Shown piece after piece: positions 56,740 through 64,000 of a DNA stretch of 64,000 nt. A program made the translations under genes and the position numbers. Position 1 is the stretch's first letter. The number at the start of each line of letters is the position of its first letter. Source of the DNA: Lactobacillus sp. Sy-1 (GTDB lineage Bacteria; Bacillota; Bacilli; Lactobacillales; Lactobacillaceae); contig NZ_JACCIU010000001.1 in assembly GCF_019303535.1 (NCBI RefSeq), forward strand, positions 248,001 through 312,000. The letters run 5' to 3'. The notes under the pieces are model-generated. The model was not told the DNA's origin. It did no database searches and saw only the letters and a list, made by a program, of their open reading frames with translations.

Positions 56740-56789
56740 ATCCTTTTGACTTAAAATTATAAAAATAGCAAAAAAAAAAGCCTTTTTTA

Positions 56790-56818
56790 TTGAAAACGCT
56801 TTCAAGTAATGCTATCTT
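56790..56818 (+). promoter_or_regulatory. cre site and promoter of the fructokinase-pgi operon
   Basis: TGAAAACGCTTTCA (56791-56804) is a perfect CcpA operator. It overlaps -35 TTGAAA (56790-56795); after 17 bp comes -10 TATCTT (56813-56818). Confidence 0.85.
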
Positions 56819-56905
56819 GTAATTGTAGAAAAATAAATTTCTATGAATTTTATGAATTTGCATTTAATTTACTATAAAAAATTGAACCAACGTGAGGTGG
56901 TTATC

Positions 56906-57799
56906 ATGCTATTTGGAAGTATTGAAGCTGGCGGAACTAAATTTGTTTGTGCGGTCGGCAATGAAGATTTTGAAATTAAAGATAGTATTCACATTCCAAC
57001 AACGACTCCAGAGGAAACCCTGGGCCAATGTGTGGAATATTTTAAGAAGTTTCCTGAAATCAAGGCAATTGGAATTGCATCGTTTGGACCAATTGAAGTC
57101 AGAGTTGATAATCCCAAGTTTGGCTACATTACCGATACCCCTAAGAAGCATTGGTCAAATACAAACTTTCTCGGAACAATGAAGAAGTACTTCGACGTTC
57201 CAATGTACTGGACAACCGACGTTAATGGTTCAGCATATGGTGAATACATTACTTCCATTAAGAACCACAATCCAGTTCATTCGTTAGTTTACTACACGAT
57301 TGGAACCGGGGTTGGTGCCGGGATCGTTAATAATGGTCATTTTCTTGGCTACATCGGCCACCCTGAAGCTGGTCACGTTAAGATGAAGCGTGCTGAAGGA
57401 GACAAGGACTTTAAGGGAATTTGTCCTTACCACGGCGACTGTTTGGAAGGACTTGCCGCTGGGCCCACTTTTGATGCGCGGACTGGTAAAAAAGGGAAGG
57501 ACGTTCCGCTAACTGATCCTTCCTGGGACTACGTTGCTTACTACGTTGCTCAAGCTGCAGTTCAAGCTACATTATTCATTCGTCCCGAAAGAATTATCTT
57601 TGGTGGTGGTGTCGTTAGTGAAGCATTCCTCGATATGGTACGGGTTCACTTTAAGAACATCTTCAACGATTACGTTGCAGTGGGTGATTTGAACGAATAC
57701 ATTCAAATGCCAAAGGTTGAACATAATGGTTCAGCAACCGTTGGGAACTTCTCACTAGCCCTTAAGCAATACTACAAAGAAAACATCGTTAAAATTTAA
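56906..57799 (+). CDS. scrK: Fructokinase (ROK family)
   Basis: Phosphorylates fructose to fructose 6-phosphate; 297 aa. ATP motif GSIEAGGTKFVCAVG (about 4-18), catalytic Asp in TTDVNGSAYGE, zinc site GH...CPYHGDCLEG (about 151-178), and FGGGVV near residue 232. ATG 56906 with GAGGTGG upstream. It is followed after 24 nt by pgi, giving a fructose-to-glucose-6-phosphate operon suited to phosphoketolase fermentation. A perfect cre site overlaps its promoter. Confidence 0.93.
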   Translation: MLFGSIEAGGTKFVCAVGNEDFEIKDSIHIPTTTPEETLGQCVEYFKKFPEIKAIGIASFGPIEVRVDNPKFGYITDTPKKHWSNTNFLGTMKKYFDVPMYWTTDVNGSAYGEYITSIKNHNPVHSLVYYTIGTGVGAGIVNNGHFLGYIGHPEAGHVKMKRAEGDKDFKGICPYHGDCLEGLAAGPTFDARTGKKGKDVPLTDPSWDYVAYYVAQAAVQATLFIRPERIIFGGGVVSEAFLDMVRVHFKNIFNDYVAVGDLNEYIQMPKVEHNGSATVGNFSLALKQYYKENIVKI

Positions 57800-57823
57800 T
57801 ACAATAACTATGAGGTGATTATT

Positions 57824-59227
57824 ATGACAAATGTATCATTTGATGAATCAGCATTAGCTAACTTTGTTGAACCAAACGAACTAAAGGAAATCAAGCCAAT
57901 GCTCGACACGGCACGGGATGAATTAGTTAACGGAACTGGGGTTGAAAGCCAAATGCGTGAATGGCTAACCCTCCCTACTGATTATGACAAGGAAGAATTT
58001 GCCCGGATTCAAAAAGCCGCAAAACAAATTCAATCTGACTCCAAAGTACTTGTAGTAATTGGAATTGGTGGCTCATACCTTGGAGCTAAGATGGCGCTCG
58101 ATTTTCTACATGATAATTTCTATGAATCCACTCCAGATGATCAACGTGAATTTCCACAGGTGATTTTTGCTGGAAACTCAATCAGTGGCTCATACGTTCA
58201 TGACCTAGTAAAGCTAATTGGTGACCGGGACTTCTCAGTTAACGTAATTTCTAAGTCTGGGACCACTACTGAACCCGCAATTGCTTTTCGGGTCTTCAGA
58301 AAATTACTAGTTGAAAAGTACGGTGAAGAAGCTGCTAAGAAGCGGATTTACGTTACTACTGATGCTAAGAATGGTGCTTTGAGACAAGAAGTAAAGGCAA
58401 ATGGTTATGAATCATTCATTATTCCTGATGGAATTGGGGGTCGTTATTCCGTTCTTTGTCCAGTTGGGCTATTACCAATTGCCGCTTCTGGTGCTAATAT
58501 CGAAGACTTAATGAAGGGGGCTGCTGATGCGCAATCCTTCTACACTAAGAAACCCCTTGCTGAAAACGGCGCTCTTCAATATGCAGCCTATCGGAACATC
58601 CTCTATCGGAAGGGCTATACGAATGAAATTCTAGAAAACTATGAACCAAACTTACGGTTCCTAGCAGAATGGTGGAAGCAACTAGCTGGTGAAACAGAAG
58701 GAAAGGATAATAAGGGTATCTACCCTAGTTCCGCAAACTTCTCAACCGACTTGCATTCACTAGGTCAATACATTCAACAAGGAATTCGGAACCTAATGGA
58801 AACCGTTGTAACAATCGAACAACCATCATTTGACGTTGATGTACCAAAGACTGGTAACAATGGTGATGGAATTGAATACCTTGAAGGGCGGACGATGAAC
58901 TACGTTAACAAGAAGGCCTTTGAAAGTGTGATTCTTGCTCATACCAATGGTGGCGTTCCTAACATGGTTGTGAACGTGAAGGACCAAAGCGCATATAGTT
59001 TAGGTGAATTAATCTACTTCTTTGAATTTGCAATTGCTGTTTCCGCATACTTAAATGGCATTAACCCATTTAACCAACCGGGGGTTGAAGATTACAAGAA
59101 GAACATGTTTGCACTTCTTGGTAAGCCTGGTTACGAAGAATTAAAGCACCAAATTGAAATTAATGCTGCTGCTAAAAATAAGAAACAATCAATTAAGAGT
59201 CAAGAATCAGAAGATGCTGCTAAGTAG
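57824..59227 (+). CDS. pgi: Glucose-6-phosphate isomerase
   Basis: Interconverts fructose 6-phosphate and glucose 6-phosphate; 467 aa. Motifs: [19 protein letters not shown] (about 79-97), [14 protein letters not shown], the PGI signature [18 protein letters not shown], and a C-terminal [17 protein letters not shown]. The lysine/serine-rich tail is non-conserved. ATG 57824 is used because GAGGTG is 7 nt upstream. Second gene of the fructokinase operon. Confidence 0.97.
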   Translation: MTNVSFDESALANFVEPNELKEIKPMLDTARDELVNGTGVESQMREWLTLPTDYDKEEFARIQKAAKQIQSDSKVLVVIGIGGSYLGAKMALDFLHDNFYESTPDDQREFPQVIFAGNSISGSYVHDLVKLIGDRDFSVNVISKSGTTTEPAIAFRVFRKLLVEKYGEEAAKKRIYVTTDAKNGALRQEVKANGYESFIIPDGIGGRYSVLCPVGLLPIAASGANIEDLMKGAADAQSFYTKKPLAENGALQYAAYRNILYRKGYTNEILENYEPNLRFLAEWWKQLAGETEGKDNKGIYPSSANFSTDLHSLGQYIQQGIRNLMETVVTIEQPSFDVDVPKTGNNGDGIEYLEGRTMNYVNKKAFESVILAHTNGGVPNMVVNVKDQSAYSLGELIYFFEFAIAVSAYLNGINPFNQPGVEDYKKNMFALLGKPGYEELKHQIEINAAAKNKKQSIKSQESEDAAK

Positions 59228-59246
59228 TTATCGCTTCTGAACTAAA

Positions 59247-59279
59247 AACCAGCTAATGAATTCGTTAGCTGGTTTTTTT
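59247..59279 (+). terminator. Terminator after pgi
   Basis: AACCAGCTAA / TTAGCTGGTT hairpin and seven T residues. Confidence 0.9.
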
Positions 59280-59304
59280 GATATGCAAGGGTGGGGAATT
59301 GCGC

Positions 59305-59310
59305 TATAAT
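59305..59310 (+). promoter_or_regulatory. -10 box of the leader ORF-elaA unit
   Basis: Perfect TATAAT about 32 nt before the leader ORF start; no -35 at normal spacing was found. Confidence 0.5.
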
Positions 59311-59342
59311 ACAAATAATAATTTAAGAAGGGGGCTGGTCAA

Positions 59343-59450
59343 ATGCAATTAAAGATGCTGCATCGATTAATCATTGCGAAAAAGATGAACGTGATTGTAA
59401 TTGTAATTGATCGGGTCCGAGCGGTGTTAAAGCCTCTTTCAAATATTTGA
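59343..59450 (+). CDS. Putative 35-aa leader peptide ORF upstream of elaA
   Basis: ATG 59343 is preceded by AGGGGG with an 8-nt gap; the peptide MQLKMLHRLIIAKKMNVIV... is basic and Ile/Val-rich, ending at TGA 59448-59450. Its codons 30-33 contain CCTCTTTC (59433-59440), the exact complement of the SD region GAAAGAGG (59466-59473) of the next gene. Translation of this ORF would keep that helix open, so it looks like a translational-coupling leader. No homologue is known to me. Confidence 0.5.
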   Translation: MQLKMLHRLIIAKKMNVIVIVIDRVRAVLKPLSNI

Positions 59451-59476
59451 CTAATTTAACTAATAGAAAGAGGTTT
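59430..59476 (+). promoter_or_regulatory. SD-sequestering hairpin before elaA
   Basis: AAGCCTCTTTC (59430-59440) pairs over 11 bp (one G-U) with GAAAGAGGTTT (59466-59476), burying the Shine-Dalgarno of the acetyltransferase gene. The left arm lies inside the upstream 35-codon ORF. Confidence 0.65.
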
Positions 59477-59481
59477 TAATA

Positions 59482-59919
59482 ATGAAATGGATTTGCAAAC
59501 GCTTTGATGAACTAACGAACCACCAGATTTGGGAAATGTACCATATTCGAGCTGAAACGTTCTGTGTGGAACAAAATCGAACGACGGTGGATGCAGATGA
59601 ACAGGACCTAACTGCTTATCACGTTCTGGGCTTTGATGCTCAAGGAAAATTAGTTGCCTACGCTCGTTTTTATGAAGTGGATGGGACCTTAGACTTTGGT
59701 CGGGTTCTAACCGTGCCTTCCGTTCGTGGGACTGGCATGGGCAAGCAACTAATGGACTACTTGTTAGACCAAATGGAGCTGGTCTTCCCAGGGAAGCGAA
59801 AGATTGTGATTACCGCACAAGCTGATAAACAGGGCTTCTATGAAAAGTTTGGGTTCAAGACCCAGGGGGATGTTTTTATCCATGCGCAAACGCCCCACAT
59901 TACAATGGTAAGGGAATAA
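59482..59919 (+). CDS. elaA: ElaA-type GNAT acetyltransferase
   Basis: 145 aa. The N-terminal pattern WxxxxFDELTNHQIWEMYHIRAETFCVEQN and the acetyl-CoA segment GRVLTVPSVRGTGMGKQLMDYLL match ElaA, a GNAT branch of unknown substrate. ATG 59482 lies after AAAGAGG, which is part of an 11-bp hairpin with the upstream leader ORF. A second GNAT gene follows after 15 nt. Confidence 0.88.
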   Translation: MKWICKRFDELTNHQIWEMYHIRAETFCVEQNRTTVDADEQDLTAYHVLGFDAQGKLVAYARFYEVDGTLDFGRVLTVPSVRGTGMGKQLMDYLLDQMELVFPGKRKIVITAQADKQGFYEKFGFKTQGDVFIHAQTPHITMVRE

Positions 59920-59934
59920 TTGGGGGAATGATTA

Positions 59935-60453
59935 ATGGCTGATATTTATGTTCGTAAGGGTACGCTAGCTGATTTACCATCAATCATGCAGGTAATCGAT
60001 GAGGCTAAGCAATTGTTGAAGGCCAGTGGTAGTTCACAATGGCAAGACGGCTATCCATATGAATCGACGCTACAAGCGGATATTAAAAATGGAATTAACT
60101 ACGTTTTGATTGATAATGGTGAAGTTGCGGGGACGGCCTCATTGATGTTTACTGAGGAACCGACATATTTAGATATTGACGGCGCTTGGCAAAATCCTAA
60201 TGAACAATATTCAACCATTCATCGAATTGCGATTTCGAGTAAGTTTCGGGGCCAACACCTGAGTTCCTACTTCATGTCCAATTTAATTACCATTACTGAA
60301 CTTAACGGGATCCAAAACATTCGCTTTGACACCCACCGGTTAAACAAGGCGATGCAGGCAGTCGGGAAGGGCTTTAATTTTAAATACCGTGGCATTATCG
60401 AAGTAGATCATCCTGACGACCCCAAGCGACTAGCATACGAATTAAATCTATAA
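59935..60453 (+). CDS. GNAT family N-acetyltransferase
   Basis: 172 aa. IHRIAISSKFRGQHLSSYFMSNLI is the acetyl-CoA-binding loop, followed by NIRFDTHRLNKAMQAVGKGFNFKYRGII, characteristic of a lactic-acid-bacterial GNAT subgroup. The substrate is unknown. SD GGGGGAA before ATG 59935; co-transcribed with elaA. Confidence 0.87.
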   Translation: MADIYVRKGTLADLPSIMQVIDEAKQLLKASGSSQWQDGYPYESTLQADIKNGINYVLIDNGEVAGTASLMFTEEPTYLDIDGAWQNPNEQYSTIHRIAISSKFRGQHLSSYFMSNLITITELNGIQNIRFDTHRLNKAMQAVGKGFNFKYRGIIEVDHPDDPKRLAYELNL

Positions 60454-60455
60454 CT

Positions 60456-60487
60456 AAAAAAGGATGTGCAATCTGCACATCCTTTTT
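60456..60487. terminator. Bidirectional terminator
   Basis: AAAGGATGTGCA / TGCACATCCTTT perfect hairpin between convergent genes. Confidence 0.92.
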
Positions 60488-60490
60488 TGA

Positions 60491-61282
60491 TTATTCTTTA
60501 ATTGACTTAAGCATGGTTTTGATTTGGGTAACTTTCTTTTGAACTAGTTGTTCTTGGAACTCAGCAGCAGCTTGCTTAGCTAATTTTTGTTGGGCAGATT
60601 TGTCAGTAGCTAGCTTAGGATTTGCAGTTACGGCTGCCTTCACCTTAGCTTGGACAAAAGTTTGAGCTTGTTGCTTAATGGCTGCTTGTTGTTGCTTAGC
60701 GCTGGCACCAGATTGAGACTTCTTTAGTTCCTTGCTAAGCTGTTGCGCTTGATTTTTGGATAGGTGAATCCAGCGCTTTGGAATTGAGAAGGTGTTCACT
60801 CGCTTCACAATCTTAAAGTCGCTTTTATCATTACCCAGTTTCCAGTCGTTAATCCCAAACCAGAACTTACCAGCTTTAGTAAATTCCCAGTTAGTGGTAG
60901 TGGTCTTTAAAGTGGCCTTATTTCCACTTACGTACTTGATCTTATTAGTGGTAAACTCATCAACTTGAGTGTGGCTAGGGGTCTTTTGATTCTTGGTCTT
61001 TTTGTAAGTTTGTACGGTGTGCTTCTTTTGGGTCCCTAAGTTTTGGTATACCATTAGGTTGAGTCCGTTGTTACTATTGGTGGCATAGATGGTTCTTGAA
61101 CTGGTGGTGTTTTTCTTTTCCATCATGAAGTGGTTATTATCATTTGCGATGGAAGCCCAGGTGGAACCAAATAGAATGACCAAGCAAATTGCAGTTAACA
61201 ATGCTCTCAATGGAATGTTTTTTACGTACACAAAACTAATGAACGTTCCAAATACACCAATTAATAGTGTAACTAGTATCAT
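60491..61282 (-). CDS. DUF4811 domain membrane protein
   Basis: 263 aa. Two N-terminal membrane segments (about 2-19 and 27-45), an extracytoplasmic domain with WxF strands (TTTTNWEFTKAGKFWFGINDW), and an Ala/Gln/Lys-rich C-terminal coiled coil (about 185-263). Proteins of this family are found downstream of EmrB/QacA-type exporters in lactobacilli, as here (14 nt after the MFS gene). Probably an accessory of that exporter; mechanism unknown. Confidence 0.82.
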   Translation of the reverse strand: MILVTLLIGVFGTFISFVYVKNIPLRALLTAICLVILFGSTWASIANDNNHFMMEKKNTTSSRTIYATNSNNGLNLMVYQNLGTQKKHTVQTYKKTKNQKTPSHTQVDEFTTNKIKYVSGNKATLKTTTTNWEFTKAGKFWFGINDWKLGNDKSDFKIVKRVNTFSIPKRWIHLSKNQAQQLSKELKKSQSGASAKQQQAAIKQQAQTFVQAKVKAAVTANPKLATDKSAQQKLAKQAAAEFQEQLVQKKVTQIKTMLKSIKE

Positions 61283-61295
61283 TTAATATTCCTCC

Positions 61296-62738
61296 CTACT
61301 TAGTTTTCTTCTTATCAGTTAAGAAGAACGTTACGATTAGGCCCAACACACAGAATACGGCTGCGAATAAGAAGGCAGCGTGGTACCCATCAATTACGGC
61401 ACTGATGGCTTGAACCTTATATGCAATTGGGTTTTCAGTTAGCAGGTGGTGTGCAGGTTTTGCATTTGAGGTAACGTTGGAAAGGATTGATACGATTATG
61501 GCAGAACCAATTGAACCACCAATTTGTCTAACCGTATTGTTAGCAGCGGTTCCATCAGAAATTAAATCGTTAGGAAGGGCGTTCATTCCGTAAGTAGTAA
61601 CGGGCATCAATACCATTGCAATTCCAATCATTCTGAGGGTGTAGAATGATACGATGAACATTACTGGAGTGGTAGCGTTTAGGTACATAAATGGAATCGT
61701 TCCAACGGTCAGGAGCAATACTCCGACCATTGCTAATCGTCTAGCACCAAATTTATCAAATGCCTTCCCAGTAATTGGACTCATTAAAGCCATCATAAGG
61801 GCCCCAACTAATAGTGTTAAACCGGAGTCTAAGGCACTTAGTCCGTGAACGTTTTGGAGGTAGATAGGTAAAATGGTTTCAACTCCGAACATGGCAATCA
61901 TCATGATTGTACTTAGGATGGTTCCAAGGGTAAAGCGAGTGTATTTAAATACCCGCATTTCCAAGAATGGTTTCTTAATTTTAAGTTCACGCCAAACGAA
62001 AATAGCAACCACGATGGCACCGATAACTAATGATGAAATTACCTTTGCAGATCCCCAGCCGTCATTTCCAACCGATGAAAATCCGTATAGTAAGCCCCCG
62101 AATCCAACTGTTGATAATAGGATGGAGACAAGGTCAATTTTTTCCTTAGTGGTAGGAAGGACGGGCCGCATAAAAATAAGCCCGAGGATGATAACGGCGA
62201 TGATAATTGGAATTTCCATTCCAAATAGGTCCCGCCAGTTAAATGAATCAACGATCCATCCGGAAAGGGTTGGCCCAATAGCAGGAGCAACCCCAACCAC
62301 AATTCCGACTAACCCTAGCGCAGCCCCCCGTTTTTCAGGTGGGAAAAGGGAGAACATGATTGTTTGTAGCAGTGGCATCATGATCCCAGTCCCGAAGGCT
62401 TGCACGATCCGGCCAATAAATAGGGTTGCAAAGTTAGGGGCAACGTATGAGATAATACAACCAATTAAGAACACAGTCATTGCACCGATAAATAACCACT
62501 TGGTATTAATTCTCCGACCCAGGAACCCAGAAATGGGAATCATAATTCCATTAACCATCAAAAATCCAGTTGTTAACCATTGAACAGTTGATGTATTAAT
62601 ATCAAATGCTGTCATTAACTTTGGCAGTGCGGTGGTTAATAACATTTGTGAGAGGACACAGGCAAACGTCCCAATTAGTAAGATTGCAGAAATGATTCCA
62701 GTTCCGCTACTCTTAGCTTCTTTATTCACTTTATTCAT
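61296..62738 (-). CDS. MFS multidrug exporter, DHA2 (EmrB/QacA) family
   Basis: 480-aa, 14-transmembrane-segment proton-coupled drug exporter. Motifs: LPKLMTAFDINTSTVQWLTTGFL in TM2, GRIVQAFGTGIMMPLL (motif B) and GLVGIVVGVAPAIGPTLSGWIVD (motif C). ATG 62738 is selected by AAGGAGA upstream; an earlier in-frame ATG at 62786 has none. Divergent to a TetR regulator and in an operon with the DUF4811 gene. Confidence 0.92.
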   Translation of the reverse strand: MNKVNKEAKSSGTGIISAILLIGTFACVLSQMLLTTALPKLMTAFDINTSTVQWLTTGFLMVNGIMIPISGFLGRRINTKWLFIGAMTVFLIGCIISYVAPNFATLFIGRIVQAFGTGIMMPLLQTIMFSLFPPEKRGAALGLVGIVVGVAPAIGPTLSGWIVDSFNWRDLFGMEIPIIIAVIILGLIFMRPVLPTTKEKIDLVSILLSTVGFGGLLYGFSSVGNDGWGSAKVISSLVIGAIVVAIFVWRELKIKKPFLEMRVFKYTRFTLGTILSTIMMIAMFGVETILPIYLQNVHGLSALDSGLTLLVGALMMALMSPITGKAFDKFGARRLAMVGVLLLTVGTIPFMYLNATTPVMFIVSFYTLRMIGIAMVLMPVTTYGMNALPNDLISDGTAANNTVRQIGGSIGSAIIVSILSNVTSNAKPAHHLLTENPIAYKVQAISAVIDGYHAAFLFAAVFCVLGLIVTFFLTDKKKTK

Positions 62739-62792
62739 AACTTTTCTCCTTATATCAATATTTACATTCATTATTCTATGTTTCACTTAGAT

Positions 62793-62822
62793 TGATTACA
62801 ATCAGCAAAATAACTCATTTTG
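62793..62822. promoter_or_regulatory. Candidate TetR operator region
   Basis: Two adjacent inverted repeats in the divergent intergenic region: TGATT-ac-AATCA (62793-62804) and CAAAAT-n5-ATTTTG (62806-62822). Confidence 0.5.
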
Positions 62823-62869
62823 TTGCATTTTAGAATTTAATGAATAAAATTAACCGTAGAGGTGGATTT

Positions 62870-63451
62870 ATGGCACAATACTTAAATAAAATAACCCAAA
62901 CCGATAATCTGATTATTAATAGCATGATTAACCTTGCAAAGCAAAAGGGATTAAATAAAGTTACGATTAGTGACATTGTTGCAGAGGCTCATATTAATCG
63001 GAGTACCTTCTACCGTCATTTTATTGATAAGGATGACTTAATTGAAAAGTCTGAAAACATGATTTTAAATCGCATTTATGATTATCATAATCAAATGGTC
63101 AGTACAAAATTAAGATATCTAAAGATGACGGACCAACAACAGTTTTCTTTAAAAACATTCCTAACGATTATTGATGATAATCACGAAATCATTTCATTTT
63201 TTTTGAGCAATAAAAGTGACTCCAGTTTTAGTTACAAGCTAATTGATTTATTTTTAAAGATGACATACGAATCATGGGATTACTTACTACCTAACCGTAA
63301 GAAAATCGATCGGAAGCTGTTTGCCTACTACAGTTTTGGAGCTATTATTGCTACCATCAAACTGTGGGTTGACAACTATGATGATTATTCCAAGGAAGAT
63401 ATTTATAATTTCATATTAACGATTCGGAATAACGAAATTCAGAATCTGTGA
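62870..63451 (+). CDS. TetR/AcrR family transcriptional regulator
   Basis: 193 aa. N-terminal helix-turn-helix ISDIVAEAHINRSTFYRHFIDKDDLIEK (about 34-61), then an all-helical ligand domain ending in FAYYSFGAIIATIKLWV. ATG 62870 follows AGAGGTGG. Divergent from the MFS-DUF4811 operon, which it probably represses. Confidence 0.9.
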   Translation: MAQYLNKITQTDNLIINSMINLAKQKGLNKVTISDIVAEAHINRSTFYRHFIDKDDLIEKSENMILNRIYDYHNQMVSTKLRYLKMTDQQQFSLKTFLTIIDDNHEIISFFLSNKSDSSFSYKLIDLFLKMTYESWDYLLPNRKKIDRKLFAYYSFGAIIATIKLWVDNYDDYSKEDIYNFILTIRNNEIQNL

Positions 63452-63454
63452 GAA

Positions 63455-64000
63455 TTAATCCTTTGTGATTAATTCTGGGACGGCTTCCTTCGCAATTAAG
63501 AATGCCACTCCTAAAGCGGCAACTGATTCGGCCCACCAGAGATTGAATAACTGGGTCAGGACAATCCCAATTAAGACCGTTGCAGCTAGGGCTGCACAGG
63601 TAACGTTACACATACTTTCTTCAATTAATGCTTCTGAATTTAATTGATGGCCCAGGCGCCGCTTTAAAACAATTAAAATCGGCATGATGATTAAAGAAGC
63701 AATTGAAATGATGATTCCACTGGTACTGCGATCAGATGTTTCACGTGTAACAAGGTTAAATATTGAATTAGCAACTATGTAGATTGAAAGAAGCACTAGA
63801 ATCCAGTTGATTAATTTCTCAGCTTGCTCTTCCGCGCGTTTAATTCCAGTTACATTATTACCATTAAATTCCTTGCGTAAACGCCAAATTAAGATGGAAC
63901 CAGCAATTACTTCTAAGATGCTATCGAGTCCGAATGCAATTAATAATATTGAATGGGCCTTAATACCTGCAATGAAGCCAACTAGAAATTCAACTAACAT
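63455..64000 (-). CDS. Cation transporter (CDF-like), 5' end beyond the window
   Basis: At least 181 aa; the frame is open to the window edge, so the start is probably outside. Five membrane segments are visible, with an early GLDSILEVIAG segment that has the Asp position of cation diffusion facilitators, and a cytosolic stretch (about 43-62). No C-terminal cytoplasmic domain follows. A parS-like site is embedded at 63737-63752. Confidence 0.75.
   Translation of the reverse strand: MLVEFLVGFIAGIKAHSILLIAFGLDSILEVIAGSILIWRLRKEFNGNNVTGIKRAEEQAEKLINWILVLLSIYIVANSIFNLVTRETSDRSTSGIIISIASLIIMPILIVLKRRLGHQLNSEALIEESMCNVTCAALAATVLIGIVLTQLFNLWWAESVAALGVAFLIAKEAVPELITKD
63737..63752. promoter_or_regulatory. 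parS-like site 3 (inside the cation transporter gene)
   Basis: TGTTTCACGTGTAACA, identical to the two sites between gyrB and gyrA, about 54 kb from oriC. Confidence 0.8.

Noticed and set aside
61873-62583. 236-codon open frame on the plus strand opposite the MFS exporter
   Set aside because: It lies entirely antisense to a clear 14-TM exporter, lacks an SD and a recognisable domain, and is explained by codon bias of the real gene.

Overview
The window is an AT-rich, low-GC Gram-positive chromosome segment centred on the replication origin. The gene order rpmH-[oriC]-dnaA-dnaN-(pepQ)-yaaA-recF-gyrB-gyrA-rpsF-ssb-rpsR-gdpP-rplI-dnaB on the right and rnpA-yidC-jag-mnmE-mnmG on the left, followed by walRKHIJ-htrA and rlmH, is that of a Lactobacillaceae species. 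A fructokinase-pgi operon, aspartate ammonia-lyase, a hydroxyisocaproate-type dehydrogenase and a stand-alone gamma-glutamylcysteine ligase would fit a heterofermentative lactobacillus (for example the Fructilactobacillus/Apilactobacillus side of the family). That genus-level guess is inference only.

Layout. 1-7.7 kb: minus-strand block with two tandem signal peptidases, mnmG, mnmE (behind a leader that carries an intrinsic terminator), jag, yidC, rnpA and rpmH. 7.7-9.75 kb: bipartite oriC with DnaA boxes on both sides of dnaA and an AT-rich unwinding element before dnaN. 9.75-23.7 kb: plus-strand replication and ribosomal genes, two parS-like sites between gyrB and gyrA, and an rpsF leader able to hide its own Shine-Dalgarno (SD) sequence. 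23.8-31.1 kb: accessory genes (GNAT, small membrane protein, divergent TIM-like protein, dacA, a LytTR/DUF3021 pair, a UvrA2-type ATPase, a broken small secreted gene, tRNA-Lys). 31.4-38.3 kb: the walRKHIJ-htrA cell-wall stress operon. 38.4-45.6 kb: a His-rich metal-binding protein under a 38-bp perfect palindrome, a MetQ-like lipoprotein, aspA, rlmH behind a third DnaA-box cluster, a 2-hydroxyacid dehydrogenase, pnuC and oppA.

45.7-50.8 kb is the most unusual part. Two paralogous flavin disulfide oxidoreductases have non-standard active sites (the C-terminal HP motif is FP). They flank two zinc-ribbon membrane proteins and are accompanied by a 30-codon CxxC peptide ORF and a zinc-ligand-free copy of ribosomal protein L36. 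51-64 kb: GNAT proteins, an SDR-MerR operon with a textbook MerR operator, gshA, a T-box-controlled amidohydrolase, divergent ROK genes under paired cre sites (one ROK protein looks like a pseudo-kinase), pgi, a leader ORF that overlaps the sequestering arm of the elaA SD, a DUF4811-MFS efflux pair with a divergent TetR, and a truncated cation transporter carrying a third parS-like site.

Most genes point away from oriC. No rRNA, CRISPR array, transposase or prophage was seen. Many of the best observations are regulatory structures: attenuator-like leaders (mnmE, the 47.3-kb oxidoreductase, oppA), a T-box, SD-sequestering leaders (rpsF, elaA, perhaps pnuC) and operator palindromes (38.4, 39.7, 51.5 and 62.8 kb). 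All structures were read by eye and not folded computationally.
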